A DNA stretch of 64,000 nucleotides, from the NCBI RefSeq assembly GCF_041296385.1, contig NW_027183605.1, forward strand, positions 62,001 to 126,000, given 5' to 3'. The translations under genes were made by a program, and so were the position numbers. This document shows, piece by piece, positions 9,487-22,184 of this stretch; position 1 is the stretch's first letter, and the number at the start of each line of letters is the position of its first letter. The notes beneath the pieces are model-generated. The model was not told where the DNA came from. It worked only from the letters and a program-made list of their open reading frames with translations, and made no database searches. This DNA is from Aphelocoma coerulescens. Its lineage: Eukaryota; Chordata; Aves; Passeriformes; Corvidae.

Positions 9487-11092
9487 GTTTCTGGTGCTTT
9501 ACGGGAGGCAAGGGGAAAGTGCAGCGCAGCAGTGGCTTTTACTTCTGGAGCCTTTTGCTTTGGTAGCAGCAGCTGCTGCAAGTGGGCAACGGAGCTGCGA
9601 GAGTGCATCATGTGACGGCACATCTCTCTGAGAGAGGAGCTTTCGAGCCGCAGCGCGTTGCGCCCGGTTTCAAGGCTACTTGGAGGAGTGGGGGGTACTT
9701 GAAGAACGCCTTCTTTCTGGGCGCGTCCTTCTGGGTGTGCTCAAGCTGCATGGACTCGGCAGCACTGGAGGTGTAAGAACCTGTTTCTGGCCAGCTTGTG
9801 TGCTGGAGTGCAAGGGCTGCGCCTTCCTTTCTGAAGCAACCCAGAGCATTCTCAGCGGAACCTGCTTGTGAAGCAGCTCTCGGCTGGACATTTGCGAGTC
9901 TCTCCACTGAAGTGCATGAAGCCGGTGCCCAGCTGCTTCGTCCTTCGCCTTCTGGGCTCTGGACAGAACTGAAGCGCAGCGATGGCTTGGAGCTTTGCCG
10001 CTCTTCAGCGTGAACACTGCACGCAGCCACAGGCTGGACATTTGCGAGTCGCTGCACTGAAGTGCATGAAGCCGGTGCCCAGCTGCTTCGTCCTTCGCCT
10101 TCTGGGCTCTGGACAGAACTGAAGCGCAGCGATGGCTTGGAGCTTTGCCGCTCTTCAGCGCGAACACTGCACGCAGCCACAGGCTGCTGTGCACGGCTTT
10201 TCCTCAGCTCGACGTACCGTCATTCTCTTGCTGTTTCCCAGCGTCGAAAGTGTCCGTGTAGCTCTCGCTCAGCGAAATGCGTCAGGAGAGAAACGCTTGC
10301 TGGATGAGCCTTTCGCTGGCCAAGACTTTCAACACAGCACCACCATTCGGGCAAGGAGGAGGAGAAAGGAAGACCATCTTTGCGTCCTGGCCCGTCCTTC
10401 TGTGCGAGACGCCTCTCCGCCTCTTCGCTCCCTGCAAGGCTGTAGTGTGCGCGCCGGCACTCGGAAGCGAGAGGGCAGGTGCAGAGAGCACCGCGATCTG
10501 ACGGCGCCGTGCAGGCTGGAAAGGAAAGAGGGCTGCCACTGGAATGTGGTGCAAGTACAGGTTTGCACGCGTCGAGGGTAAGCTCTGGGTGAGCTTGTTG
10601 ACCTAAAGCTGTTCTCTGTGCCAGACGTAGCCGAGAATCTTTCCGTTGAGATTCAGGCTACCGCGCAAACAGAATGTGGTGCTACCTAGCGCTGCGAGGG
10701 AAAGGGCATAGCCCAGGCGTGTTTCGGCAGAAGCAGCAGCACGGAGGGTTTCTCTGCCGGCACCGCGGCTCCCTGTGCGAGAAGTAGACGACGGCTCGAC
10801 TCCGGCAGAATGAAAGCGCGACACGGTACGAAGAGCGTAAGAATGAAGGCAGAGCACCGAGCTGCCGTGCGCCATCGCGCAGGCTGCAAGAGGAAGCGTG
10901 CCTGGCCACCGGCTCCTTTGCGGATTCACGTTAGCACTTGAAAACAGAAAGTTCCACTCGCAGCTACTGGTGCTGCTACCTCTTTCTCTTCCAGCTTTCC
11001 CTGGAAAGAACTGTGCCCAGGTTTAGGCTTCAACGCGCCGAGGTAACAGTGGCAGATGCGGCAGAGAATGGAAATACAGCGTGCAGCGGGCG
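9487..11092. repeat. Repeat unit 7, family L2, two subrepeats
   Basis: L2 with g1045. A private G to A at 9839 (GCAACCC instead of GCAGCCC) distinguishes it from all other units. Confidence 0.95.
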
Positions 11093-12548
11093 GTTTCTGG
11101 TGCTTTACGGGAGGCAAGGGGAAAGTGCAGCGCAGCAGTGGCTTTTACTTCTGGAGCCTTTTGCTTTGGTAGCAGCAGCTGCTGCAAGTGGGCAACGGAG
11201 CTGCGAGAGTGCATCATGTGACGGCACATCTCTCTGAGAGAGGAGCTTTCGAGCCGCAGCGCGTTGCGCCCGGTTTCAAGGCTACTTGGAGGAGTGGGGG
11301 GTACTTGAAGAACGCCTTCTTTCTGGGCGCGTCCTTCTGGGTGTGCTCAAGCTGCATGGACTAGGCAGCACTGGAGGTGTAAGAACCTGTATCTGGCCAG
11401 CTTGTGTGCTGGAGTGCAAGGGCTGCGCCTTCCTTTCTGAAGCAGCCCAGAGCATTCTCAGCGGAACCTGCTTGTGAAGCAGCTCTCGGCTGGACATTTG
11501 CGAGTCGCTGCACTGAAGTGCATGAAGCCGGTGCCCAGCTGCTTCGTCCTTCGCCTTCTGGGCTCTGGACAGAACTGAAGCGCAGCGATGGCTTGGAGCT
11601 TTGCCGCTCTTCAGCGCGAACACTGCACGCAGCCACAGGCTGCTGTGCACGGCTTTTCCTCAGCTCGACGTACAGTCATTGTCTTGCTGTTTCCCAGCGT
11701 CGAAAGTGTCCGTGTAGCTCTCGCTCAGCGAAATGCGTCAGGAGAGAAACACTTGCTGGATGAGCCTTTCGCTGGCCAAGACTTTCAACACAGCACCACC
11801 ATTCGGGCAAGGAGGAGGAGAAAGGAAGACCACCTTTGCGTCCTGGCCCGTCCTTCTGTGCGAGACGCCTCTCCGCCTCTTCGCTCCCTGCAAGGCTGTA
11901 GTGTGCGCGCCGGCACGCGGAAGCGAGAGGGCAGGTGCAGAGAGCACCGCGATCTGACGGCGCCGTGCAGGCTGGAAAGGAAAGAGGGCTGCCACTGGAA
12001 TGTGGTGCAAGTACAGGTTTGCACGCGTCGAGGGTAAGCTCTGGGTGAGCTTGTTGACCTAAAGCTGTTCTCTGTGCCAGACGTAGCCGAGAATCTTTCC
12101 GTTGAGATTCAGGCTACCGCGCAAACAGAATGTGGTGCTACCTAGCGCTGCGAGGGAAAGGGCATAGCCCAGGCGTGTTTCGGCAGAAGCAGCAGCACGG
12201 AGGGTTTCTCTGCCGGCACCGCGGCTCCCTGTGCGAGAAGTAGACGACGGCTCGACTCCGGCAGAATGAAAGCGCGACACGGTACGAAGAGCGTAAGAAT
12301 GAAGGCAGAGCACCGAGCTGCCGTGCGCCATCGCGCAGGCTGCAAGAGGAAGCGTGCCTGGCCACCGGCTCCTTTGCGGATTCACGTTAGCACTTGAAAA
12401 CAGAAAGTTCCACTCGCAGCTACTGGTGCTGCTACCTCTTTCTCTTCCAGCTTTCCCTGGAAAGAACTGTGCCCAGGTTTAGGCTTCAACGCGCCGAGGT
12501 AACAGTGGCAGATGCGGCAGAGAATGGAAATACAGCGTGCAGCGGGCG
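11093..12548. repeat. Repeat unit 8, family V-Y, single subrepeat (1,456 bp)
   Basis: One subrepeat at 11488-11637. It carries the linked pair c271a (11363) and t299a, which creates CTAG. The same combination with a single subrepeat recurs only in unit 40. Confidence 0.95.
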
Positions 12549-14154
12549 GTTTCTGGTGCTTTACGGGAGGCAAGGGGAAAGTGCAGCGCAGCAGTGGCTT
12601 TTACTTCTGGAGCCTTTTGCTTTGGTAGCAGCAGCTGCTGCAAGTGGGCAACGGAGCTGCGAGAGTGCATCATGTGACGGCACATCTCTCTGAGAGAGGA
12701 GCTTTCGAGCCGCAGCGCGTTGCGCCCGGTTTCAAGGCTACTTGGAGGAGTGGGGGGTACTTGAAGAACGCCTTCTTTCTGGGCGCGTCCTTCTGGGTGT
12801 GCTCAAGCTGCATGGACTCGGCAGCACTGGAGGTGTAAGAACCTGTTTCTGGCCAGCTTGTGTGCTGGAGTGCAAGGGCTGCGCCTTCCTTTCTGAAGCA
12901 GCCCAGAGCATTCTCAGCGGAACCTGCTTGTGAAGCAGCTCTCGGCTGGACATTTGCGAGTCGCTGCACTGAAGTGCATGAAGCCGGTGCCCAGCTGCTT
13001 CGTCCTTCGCTTTCTGGGCTCTGGACAGAACTGAAGCGCAGCGATGGCTTGGAGCTTTGCCGCTCTTCAGCGTGAACACTGCACGCAGCCACAGGCTGGA
13101 CATTTGCGAGTCGCTGCACTGAAGTGCATGAAGCCGGTGCCCAGCTGCTTCGTCCTTCGCCTTCTGGGCTCTGGACAGAACTGAAGCGCAGCGATGGCTT
13201 GGAGCTTTGCCGCTCTTCAGCGCGAACACTGCACGCAGCCACAGGCTGCTGTGCACGGCTTTTCCTCAGCTCGACGAACAGTCATTGTCTTGCTGTTTCC
13301 CAGCGTCGAAAGTGTCCGTGTAGCTCTCGCTCAGCGAAATGCGTCAGGAGAGAAACACTTGCTGGATGAGCCTTTCGCTGGCCAAGACTTTCAACACAGC
13401 ACCACCATTCGGGCAAGGAGGAGGAGAAAGGAAGACCACCTTTGCGTCCTGGCCCGTCCTTCTGTGCGAGACGCCTCTCCGCCTCTTCGCTCCCTGCAAG
13501 GCTGTAGTGTGCGCGCCGGCACGCGGAAGCGAGAGGGCAGGTGCAGAGAGCACCGCGATCTGACGGCGCCGTGCAGGCTGGAAAGGAAAGAGGGCTGCCA
13601 CTGGAATGTGGTGCAAGTACAGGTTTGCACGCGTCGAGGGTAAGCTCTGGGTGAGCTTGTTGACCTAAAGCTGTTCTCTGTGCCAGACGTAGCCGAGAAT
13701 CTTTCCGTTGAGATTCAGGCTACCGCGCAAACAGAATGTGGTGCTACCTAGCGCTGCGAGGGAAAGGGCATAGCCCAGGCGTGTTTCGGCAGAAGCAGCA
13801 GCACGGAGGGTTTCTCTGCCGGCACCGCGGCTCCCTGTGCGAGAAGTAGACGACGGCTCGACTCCGGCAGAATGAAAGCGCGACACGGTACGAAGAGCGT
13901 AAGAATGAAGGCAGAGCACCGAGCTGCCGTGCGCCATCGCGCAGGCTGCAAGAGGAAGCGTGCTTGGCGACCGGCTCCTTTGCGGATTCACGTTAGCACT
14001 TGAAAACAGAAAGTTCCACTCGCAGCTACTGGTGCTGCTACCTCTTTCTCTTCCAGCTTTCCCTGGAAAGAACTGTGCCCAGGTTTAGGCTTCAACGCGC
14101 CGAGGTAACAGTGGCAGATGCGGCAGAGAATGGAAATACAGCGTGCAGCGGGCG
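12549..14154. repeat. Repeat unit 9, family V-N, two subrepeats
   Basis: V-N with g415 g418 t463 and t1416. A private C to G at 13969 lies just beyond the 1416 site. Confidence 0.95.
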
Positions 14155-15760
14155 GTTTCTGGTGCTTTACGGGAGGCAAGGGGAAAGTGCAGCGCAGCAG
14201 TGGCTTTTACTTCTGGAGCCTTTTGCTTTGGTAGCAGCAGCTGCTGCAAGTGGGCAACGGAGCTGCGAGAGTGCATCATGTGACGGCACATCTCTCTGAG
14301 AGAGGAGCTTTCGAGCCGCAGCGCGTTGCGCCCGGTTTCAAGGCTACTTGGAGGAGTGGGGGGTACTTGAAGAACGCCTTCTTTCTGGGCGCGTCCTTCT
14401 GGGTGTGCTCAAGCTGCATGGACTCGGCAGCACTGGAGGTGTAAGAACCTGTTTCTGGCCAGCTTGTGTGCTGGAGTGCAAGGGCTGCGCCTTCCTTTCT
14501 GAAGCAGCCCAGAGCATTCTCAGCGGAACCTGCTTGTGAAGTAGCTCTCGGCTGGACATTTGCGAGTCTCTCCACTGAAGTGCATGAAGCCGGTGCCCAG
14601 CTGCTTCGTCCTTCGCCTTCTGGGCTCTGGACAGAACTGAAGCGCAGCGATGGCTTGGAGCTTTGCCGCTCTTCAGCGTGAACACTGCACGCAGCCACAG
14701 GCTGGACATTTGCGAGTCGCTGCACTGAAGTGCATGAAGCCGGTGCCCAGCTGCTTCGTCCTTCGCCTTCTGGGCTCTGGACAGAACTGAAGCGCAGCGA
14801 TGGCTTGGAGCTTTGCCGCTCTTCAGCGCGAACACTGCACGCAGCCACAGGCTGCTGTGCACGGCTTTTCCTCAGCTCGACGTACCGTCATTCTCTTGCT
14901 GTTTCCCAGCGTCGAAAGTGTCCGTGTAGCTCTCGCTCAGCGAAATGCGTCAGGAGAGAAACACTTGCTGGATGAGCCTTTCGCTGGCCAAGACTTTCAA
15001 CACAGCACCACCATTCGGGCAAGGAGGAGGAGAAAGGAAGACCACCTTTGCGTCCTGGCCCGTCCTTCTGTGCGAGACGCCTCTCCGCCTCTTCGCTCCC
15101 TGCAAGGCTGTAGTGTGCGCGCCGGCACTCGGAAGCGAGAGGGCAGGTGCAGAGAGCACCGCGATCTGACGGCGCCGTGCAGGCTGGAAAGGAAAGAGCG
15201 CTGCCACTGGAATGTGGTGCAAGTACAGGTTTGCACGCGTCGAGGGTAAGCTCTGGGTGAGCTTGTTGACCTAAAGCTGTTCTCTGTGCCAGACGTAGCC
15301 GAGAATCTTTCCGTTGAGATTCAGGCTACCGCGCAAACAGAATGTGGTGCTACCTAGCGCTGCGAGGGAAAGGGCATAGCCCAGGCGTGTTTCGGCAGAA
15401 GCAGCAGCACGGAGGGTTTCTCTGCCGGCACCGCGGCTCCCTGTGCGAGAAGTAGACGACGGCTCGACTCCGGCAGAATGAAAGCGCGACACGGTACGAA
15501 GAGCGTAAGAATGAAGGCAGAGCACCGAGCTGCCGTGCGCCATCGCGCAGGCTGCAAGAGGAAGCGTGCCTGGCCACCGGCTCCTTTGCGGATTCACGTT
15601 AGCACTTGAAAACAGAAAGTTCCACTCGCAGCTACTGGTGCTGCTACCTCTTTCTCTTCCAGCTTTCCCTGGAAAGAACTGTGCCCAGGTTTAGGCTTCA
15701 ACGCGCCGAGGTAACAGTGGCAGATGCGGCAGAGAATGGAAATACAGCGTGCAGCGGGCG
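14155..15760. repeat. Repeat unit 10, family L1, two subrepeats
   Basis: L1 with c388t (GAAGTAGC), a change shared only with units 22 and 27. A V-N unit precedes each of these three copies. Confidence 0.95.
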
Positions 15761-17366
15761 GTTTCTGGTGCTTTACGGGAGGCAAGGGGAAAGTGCAGCG
15801 CAGCAGTGGCTTTTACTTCTGGAGCCTTTTGCTTTGGTAGCAGCAGCTGCTGCAAGTGGGCAACGGAGCTGCGAGAGTGCATCATGTGACGGCACATCTC
15901 TCTGAGAGAGGAGCTTTCGAGCCGCAGCGCGTTGCGCCCGGTTTCAAGGCTACTTGGAGGAGTGGGGGGTACTTGAAGAACGCCTTCTTTCTGGGCGCGT
16001 CCTTCTGGGTGTGCTCAAGCTGCATGGACTAGGCAGCACTGGAGGTGTAAGAACCTGTATCTGGCCAGCTTGTGTGCTGGAGTGCAAGGGCTGCGCCTTC
16101 CTTTCTGAAGCAGCCCAGAGCATTCTCAGCGGAACCTGCTTGTGAAGCAGCTCTCGGCTGGACATTTGCGAGTCGCTGCACTGAAGTGCATGAAGCCGGT
16201 GCCCAGCTGCTTCGTCCTTCGCTTTCTGGGCTCTGGACAGAACTGAAGCGCAGCGATGGCTTGGAGCTTTGCCGCTCTTCAGCGTGAACACTGCACGCAG
16301 CCACAGGCTGGACATTTGCGAGTCGCTGCACTGAAGTGCATGAAGCCGGTGCCCAGCTGCTTCGTCCTTCGCCTTCTGGGCTCTGGACAGAACTGAAACG
16401 CAGCGATGGCTTGGAGCTTTGCCGCTCTTCAGCGCGAACACTGCACGCAGCCACAGGCTGCTGTGCACGGCTTTTCCTCAGCTCGACGTACAGTCATTGT
16501 CTTGCTGTTTCCCAGCGTCGAAAGTGTCCGTGTAGCTCTCGCTCAGCGAAATGCGTCAGGAGAGAAACACTTGCTGGATGAGCCTTTCGCTGGCCAAGAC
16601 TTTCAACACAGCACCACCATTCGGGCAAGGAGGAGGAGAAAGGAAGACCACCTTTGCGTCCTGGCCCGTCCTTCTGTGCGAGACGCCTCTCCGCCTCTTC
16701 GCTCCCTGCAAGGCTGTAGTGTGCGCGCCGGCACGCGGAAGCGAGAGGGCAGGTGCAGAGAGCACCGCGATCTGACGGCGCCGTGCAGGCTGGAAAGGAA
16801 AGAGGGCTGCCACTGGAATGTGGTGCAAGTACAGGTTTGCACGCGTCGAGGGTAAGCTCTGGGTGAGCTTGTTGACCTAAAGCTGTTCTCTGTGCCAGAC
16901 GTAGCCGAGAATCTTTCCGTTGAGATTCAGGCTACCGCGCAAACAGAATGTGGTGCTACCTAGCGCTGCGAGGGAAAGGGCATAGCCCAGGCGTGTTTCG
17001 GCAGAAGCAGCAGCACGGAGGGTTTCTCTGCCGGCACCGCGGCTCCCTGTGCGAGAAGTAGACGACGGCTCGACTCCGGCAGAATGAAAGCGCGACACGG
17101 TACGAAGAGCGTAAGAATGAAGGCAGAGCACCGAGCTGCCGTGCGCCATCGCGCAGGCTGCAAGAGGAAGCGTGCCTGGCCACCGGCTCCTTTGCGGATT
17201 CACGTTAGCACTTGAAAACAGAAAGTTCCACTCGCAGCTACTGGTGCTGCTACCTCTTTCTCTTCCAGCTTTCCCTGGAAAGAACTGTGCCCAGGTTTAG
17301 GCTTCAACGCGCCGAGGTAACAGTGGCAGATGCGGCAGAGAATGGAAATACAGCGTGCAGCGGGCG
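15761..17366. repeat. Repeat unit 11, family V-Y, two subrepeats
   Basis: It carries the c271a/t299a pair with g415 g418 t463. A private G to A lies at 16398 in the second subrepeat. Confidence 0.95.
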
Positions 17367-18972
17367 GTTTCTGGTGCTTTACGGGAGGCAAGGGGAAAGT
17401 GCAGCGCAGCAGTGGCTTTTACTTCTGGAGCCTTTTGCTTTGGTAGCAGCAGCTGCTGCAAGTGGGCAACGGAGCTGCGAGAGTGCATCATGTGACGGCA
17501 CATCTCTCTGAGAGAGGAGCTTTCGAGCCGCAGCGCGTTGCGCCCGGTTTCAAGGCTACTTGGAGGAGTGGGGGGTACTTGAAGAACGCCTTCTTTCTGG
17601 GCGCGTCCTTCTGGGTGTGCTCAAGCTGCATGGACTCGGCAGCACTGGAGGTGTAAGAACCTGTTTCTGGCCAGCTTGTGTGCTGGAGTGCAAGGGCTGC
17701 GCCTTCCTTTCTGAAGCAGCCCAGAGCATTCTCAGCGGAACCTGCTTGTGAAGCAGCTCTCGGCTGGACATTTGCGAGTCTCTCCACTGAAGTGCATGAA
17801 GCCGGTGCCCAGCTGCTTCGTCCTTCGCTTTCTGGGCTCTGGACAGAACTGAAGCGCAGCGATGGCTTGGAGCTTTGCCGCTCTTCAGCGTGAACACTGC
17901 ACGCAGCCACAGGCTGGACATTTGCGAGTCGCTGCACTGAAGTGCATGAAGCCGGTGCCCAGCTGCTTCGTCCTTCGCCTTCTGGGCTCTGGACAGAACT
18001 GAAGCGCAGCGATGGCTTGGAGCTTTGCCGCTCTTCAGCGCGAACACTGCACGCAGCCACAGGCTGCTGTGCACGGCTTTTCCTCAGCTCGACGTACAGT
18101 CATTGTCTTGCTGTTTCCCAGCGTCGAAAGTGTCCGTGTAGCTCTCGCTCAGCGAAATGCGTCAGGAGAGAAACACTTGCTGGATGAGACTTTCGCTGGC
18201 CAAGACTTTCAACACAGCACCACCATTCGGGCAAGGAGGAGGAGAAAGGAAGACCACCTTTGCGTCCTGGCCCGTCCTTCTGTGCGAGACGCCTCTCCGC
18301 CTCTTCGCTCCCTGCAAGGCTGTAGTGTGCGCGCCGGCACGCGGAAGCGAGAGGGCAGGTGCAGAGAGCACCGCGATCTGACGGCGCCGTGCAGGCTGGA
18401 AAGGAAAGAGGGCTGCCACTGGAATGTGGTGCAAGTACAGGTTTGCACGCGTCGAGGGTAAGCTCTGGGTGAGCTTGTTGACCTAAAGCTGTTCTCTGTG
18501 CCAGACGTAGCCGAGAATCTTTCCGTTGAGATTCAGGCTACCGCGCAAACAGAATGTGGTGCTACCTAGCGCTGCGAGGGAAAGGGCATAGCCCAGGCGT
18601 GTTTCGGCAGAAGCAGCAGCACGGAGGGTTTCTCTGCCGGCACCGCGGCTCCCTGTGCGAGAAGTAGACGACGGCTCGACTCCGGCAGAATGAAAGCGCG
18701 ACACGGTACGAAGAGCGTAAGAATGAAGGCAGAGCACCGAGCTGCCGTGCGCCATCGCGCAGGCTGCAAGAGGAAGCGTGCCTGGCCACCGGCTCCTTTG
18801 CGGATTCACGTTAGCACTTGAAAACAGAAAGTTCCACTCGCAGCTACTGGTGCTGCTACCTCTTTCTCTTCCAGCTTTCCCTGGAAAGAACTGTGCCCAG
18901 GTTTAGGCTTCAACGCGCCGAGGTAACAGTGGCAGATGCGGCAGAGAATGGAAATACAGCGTGCAGCGGGCG
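17367..18972. repeat. Repeat unit 12, family V-Y, two subrepeats
   Basis: First subrepeat t415 c418 t463. A private C to A at 18189 changes Pro to Thr in the 149-codon frame. Otherwise it matches unit 30. Confidence 0.95.
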
Positions 18973-20578
18973 GTTTCTGGTGCTTTACGGGAGGCAAGGG
19001 GAAAGTGCAGCGCAGCAGTGGCTTTTACTTCTGGAGCCTTTTGCTTTGGTAGCAGCAGCTGCTGCAAGTGGGCAACGGAGCTGCGAGAGTGCATCATGTG
19101 ACGGCACATCTCTCTGAGAGAGGAGCTTTCGAGCCGCAGCGCGTTGCGCCCGGTTTCAAGGCTACTTGGAGGAGTGGGGGGTACTTGAAGAACGCCTTCT
19201 TTCTGGGCGCGTCCTTCTGGGTGTGCTCAAGCTGCATGGACTCGGCAGCACTGGAGGTGTAAGAACCTGTTTCTGGCCAGCTTGTGTGCTGGAGTGCAAG
19301 GGCTGCGCCTTCCTTTCTGAAGCAGCCCAGAGCATTCTCAGCGGAACCTGCTTGTGAAGCAGCTCTCGGCTGGACATTTGCGAGTCTCTCCACTGAAGTG
19401 CATGAAGCCGGTGCCCAGCTGCTTCGTCCTTCGCCTTCTGGGCTCTGGACAGAACTGAAGCGCAGCGATGGCTTGGAGCTTTGCCGCTCTTCAGCGTGAA
19501 CACTGCACGCAGCCACAGGCTGGACATTTGCGAGTCGCTGCACTGAAGTGCATGAAGCCGGTGCCCAGCTGCTTCGTCCTTCGCCTTCTGGGCTCTGGAC
19601 AGAACTGAAGCGCAGCGATGGCTTGGAGCTTTGCCGCTCTTCAGCGCGAACACTGCACGCAGCCACAGGCTGCTGTGCACGGCTTTTCCTCAGCTCGACG
19701 TACAGTCATTGTCTTGCTGTTTCCCAGCGTCGAAAGTGTCCGTGTAGCTCTCGCTCAGCGAAATGCGTCAGGAGAGAAACACTTGCTGGATGAGCCTTTC
19801 GCTGGCCAAGACTTTCAACACAGCACCACCATTCGGGCAAGGAGGAGGAGAAAGGAAGACCACCTTTGCGTCCTGGCCCGTCCTTCTGTGCGAGACGCCT
19901 CTCCGCCTCTTCGCTCCCTGCAAGGCTGTAGTGTGCGCGCCGGCACGCGGAAGCGAGAGGGCAGGTGCAGAGAGCACCGCGATCTGACGGCGCCGTGCAG
20001 GCTGGAAAGGAAAGAGGGCTGCCACTGGAATGTGGTGCAAGTACAGGTTTGCACGCGTCGAGGGTAAGCTCTGGGTGAGCTTGTTGACCTAAAGCTGTTC
20101 TCTGTGCCAGACGTAGCCGAGAATCTTTCCGTTGAGATTCAGGCTACCGCGCAAACAGAATGTGGTGCTACCTAGCGCTGCGAGGGAAAGGGCATAGCCC
20201 AGGCGTGTTTCGGCAGAAGCAGCAGCACGGAGGGTTTCTCTGCCGGCACCGCGGCTCCCTGTGCGAGAAGTAGACGACGGCTCGACTCCGGCAGAATGAA
20301 AGCGCGACACGGTACGAAGAGCGTAAGAATGAAGGCAGAGCACCGAGCTGCCGTGCGCCATCGCGCAGGCTGCAAGAGGAAGCGTGCTTGGCCACCGGCT
20401 CCTTTGCGGATTCACGTTAGCACTTGAAAACAGAAAGTTCCACTCGCAGCTACTGGTGCTGCTACCTCTTTCTCTTCCAGCTTTCCCTGGAAAGAACTGT
20501 GCCCAGGTTTAGGCTTCAACGCGCCGAGGTAACAGTGGCAGATGCGGCAGAGAATGGAAATACAGCGTGCAGCGGGCG
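18973..20578. repeat. Repeat unit 13, family V-Y with t1416, two subrepeats
   Basis: First subrepeat is L-like (t415 c418 c463), the middle is V-Y, and t1416 is otherwise a V-N marker. It therefore looks like a mosaic. Unit 31 has the same mosaic. Confidence 0.95.
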
Positions 20579-22184
20579 GTTTCTGGTGCTTTACGGGAGG
20601 CAAGGGGAAAGTGCAGCGCAGCAGTGGCTTTTACTTCTGGAGCCTTTTGCTTTGGTAGCAGCAGCTGCTGCAAGTGGGCAACGGAGCTGCGAGACTGCAT
20701 CATGTGACGGCACATCTCTCTGAGAGAGGAGCTTTCGAGCCGCAGCGCGTTGCGCCCGGTTTCAAGGCTACTTGGAGGAGTGGGGGGTACTTGAAGAACG
20801 CCTTCTTTCTGGGCGCGTCCTTCTGGGTGTGCTCAAGCTGCATGGACTCGGCAGCACTGGAGGTGTAAGAACCTGTTTCTGGCCAGCTTGTGTGCTGGAG
20901 TGCAAGGGCTGCGCCTTCCTTTCTGAAGCAGCCCAGAGCATTCTCAGCGGAACCTGCTTGTGAAGCAGCTCTCGGCTGGACATTTGCGAGTCTCTCCACT
21001 GAAGTGCATGAAGCCGGTGCCCAGCTGCTTCGTCCTTCGCCTTCTGGGCTCTGGACAGAACTGAAGCGCAGCGATGGCTTGGAGCTTTGCCGCTCTTCAG
21101 CGTGAACACTGCACGCAGCCACAGGCTGGACATTTGCGAGTCGCTGCACTGAAGTGCATGAAGCCGGTGCCCAGCTGCTTCGTCCTTCGCCTTCTGGGCT
21201 CTGGACAGAACTGAAGCGCAGCGATGGCTTGGAGCTTTGCCGCTCTTCAGCGCGAACACTGCACGCAGCCACAGGCTGCTGTGCACGGCTTTTCCTCAGC
21301 TCGACGTACCGTCATTCTCTTGCTGTTTCCCAGCGTCGAAAGTGTCCGTGTAGCTCTCGCTCAGCGAAATGCGTCAGGAGAGAAACGCTTGCTGGATGAG
21401 CCTTTCGCTGGCCAAGACTTTCAACACAGCACCACCATTCGGGCAAGGAGGAGGAGAAAGGAAGACCATCTTTGCGTCCTGGCCCGTCCTTCTGTGCGAG
21501 ACGCCTCTCCGCCTCTTCGCTCCCTGCAAGGCTGTAGTGTGCGCGCCGGCACTCGGAAGCGAGAGGGCAGGTGCAGAGAGCACCGCGATCTGACGGCGCC
21601 GTGCAGGCTGGAAAGGAAAGAGGGCTGCCACTGGAATGTGGTGCAAGTACAGGTTTGCACGCGTCGAGGGTAAGCTCTGGGTGAGCTTGTTGACCTAAAG
21701 CTGTTCTCTGTGCCAGACGTAGCCGAGAATCTTTCCGTTGAGATTCAGGCTACCGCGCAAACAGAATGTGGTGCTACCTAGCGCTGCGAGGGAAAGGGCA
21801 TAGCCCAGGCGTGTTTCGGCAGAAGCAGCAGCACGGAGGGTTTCTCTGCCGGCACCGCGGCTCCCTGTGCGAGAAGTAGACGACGGCTCGACTCCGGCAG
21901 AATGAAAGCGCGACACGGTACGAAGAGCGTAAGAATGAAGGCAGAGCACCGAGCTGCCGTGCGCCATCGCGCAGGCTGCAAGAGGAAGCGTGCCTGGCCA
22001 CCGGCTCCTTTGCGGATTCACGTTAGCACTTGAAAACAGAAAGTTCCACTCGCAGCTACTGGTGCTGCTACCTCTTTCTCTTCCAGCTTTCCCTGGAAAG
22101 AACTGTGCCCAGGTTTAGGCTTCAACGCGCCGAGGTAACAGTGGCAGATGCGGCAGAGAATGGAAATACAGCGTGCAGCGGGGG
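20579..22184. repeat. Repeat unit 14, family L2, two subrepeats
   Basis: It has c117 near its start and the rare c1605g (22183) at its end. Unit 32 matches both; unit 35 shares only the latter. Confidence 0.95.
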
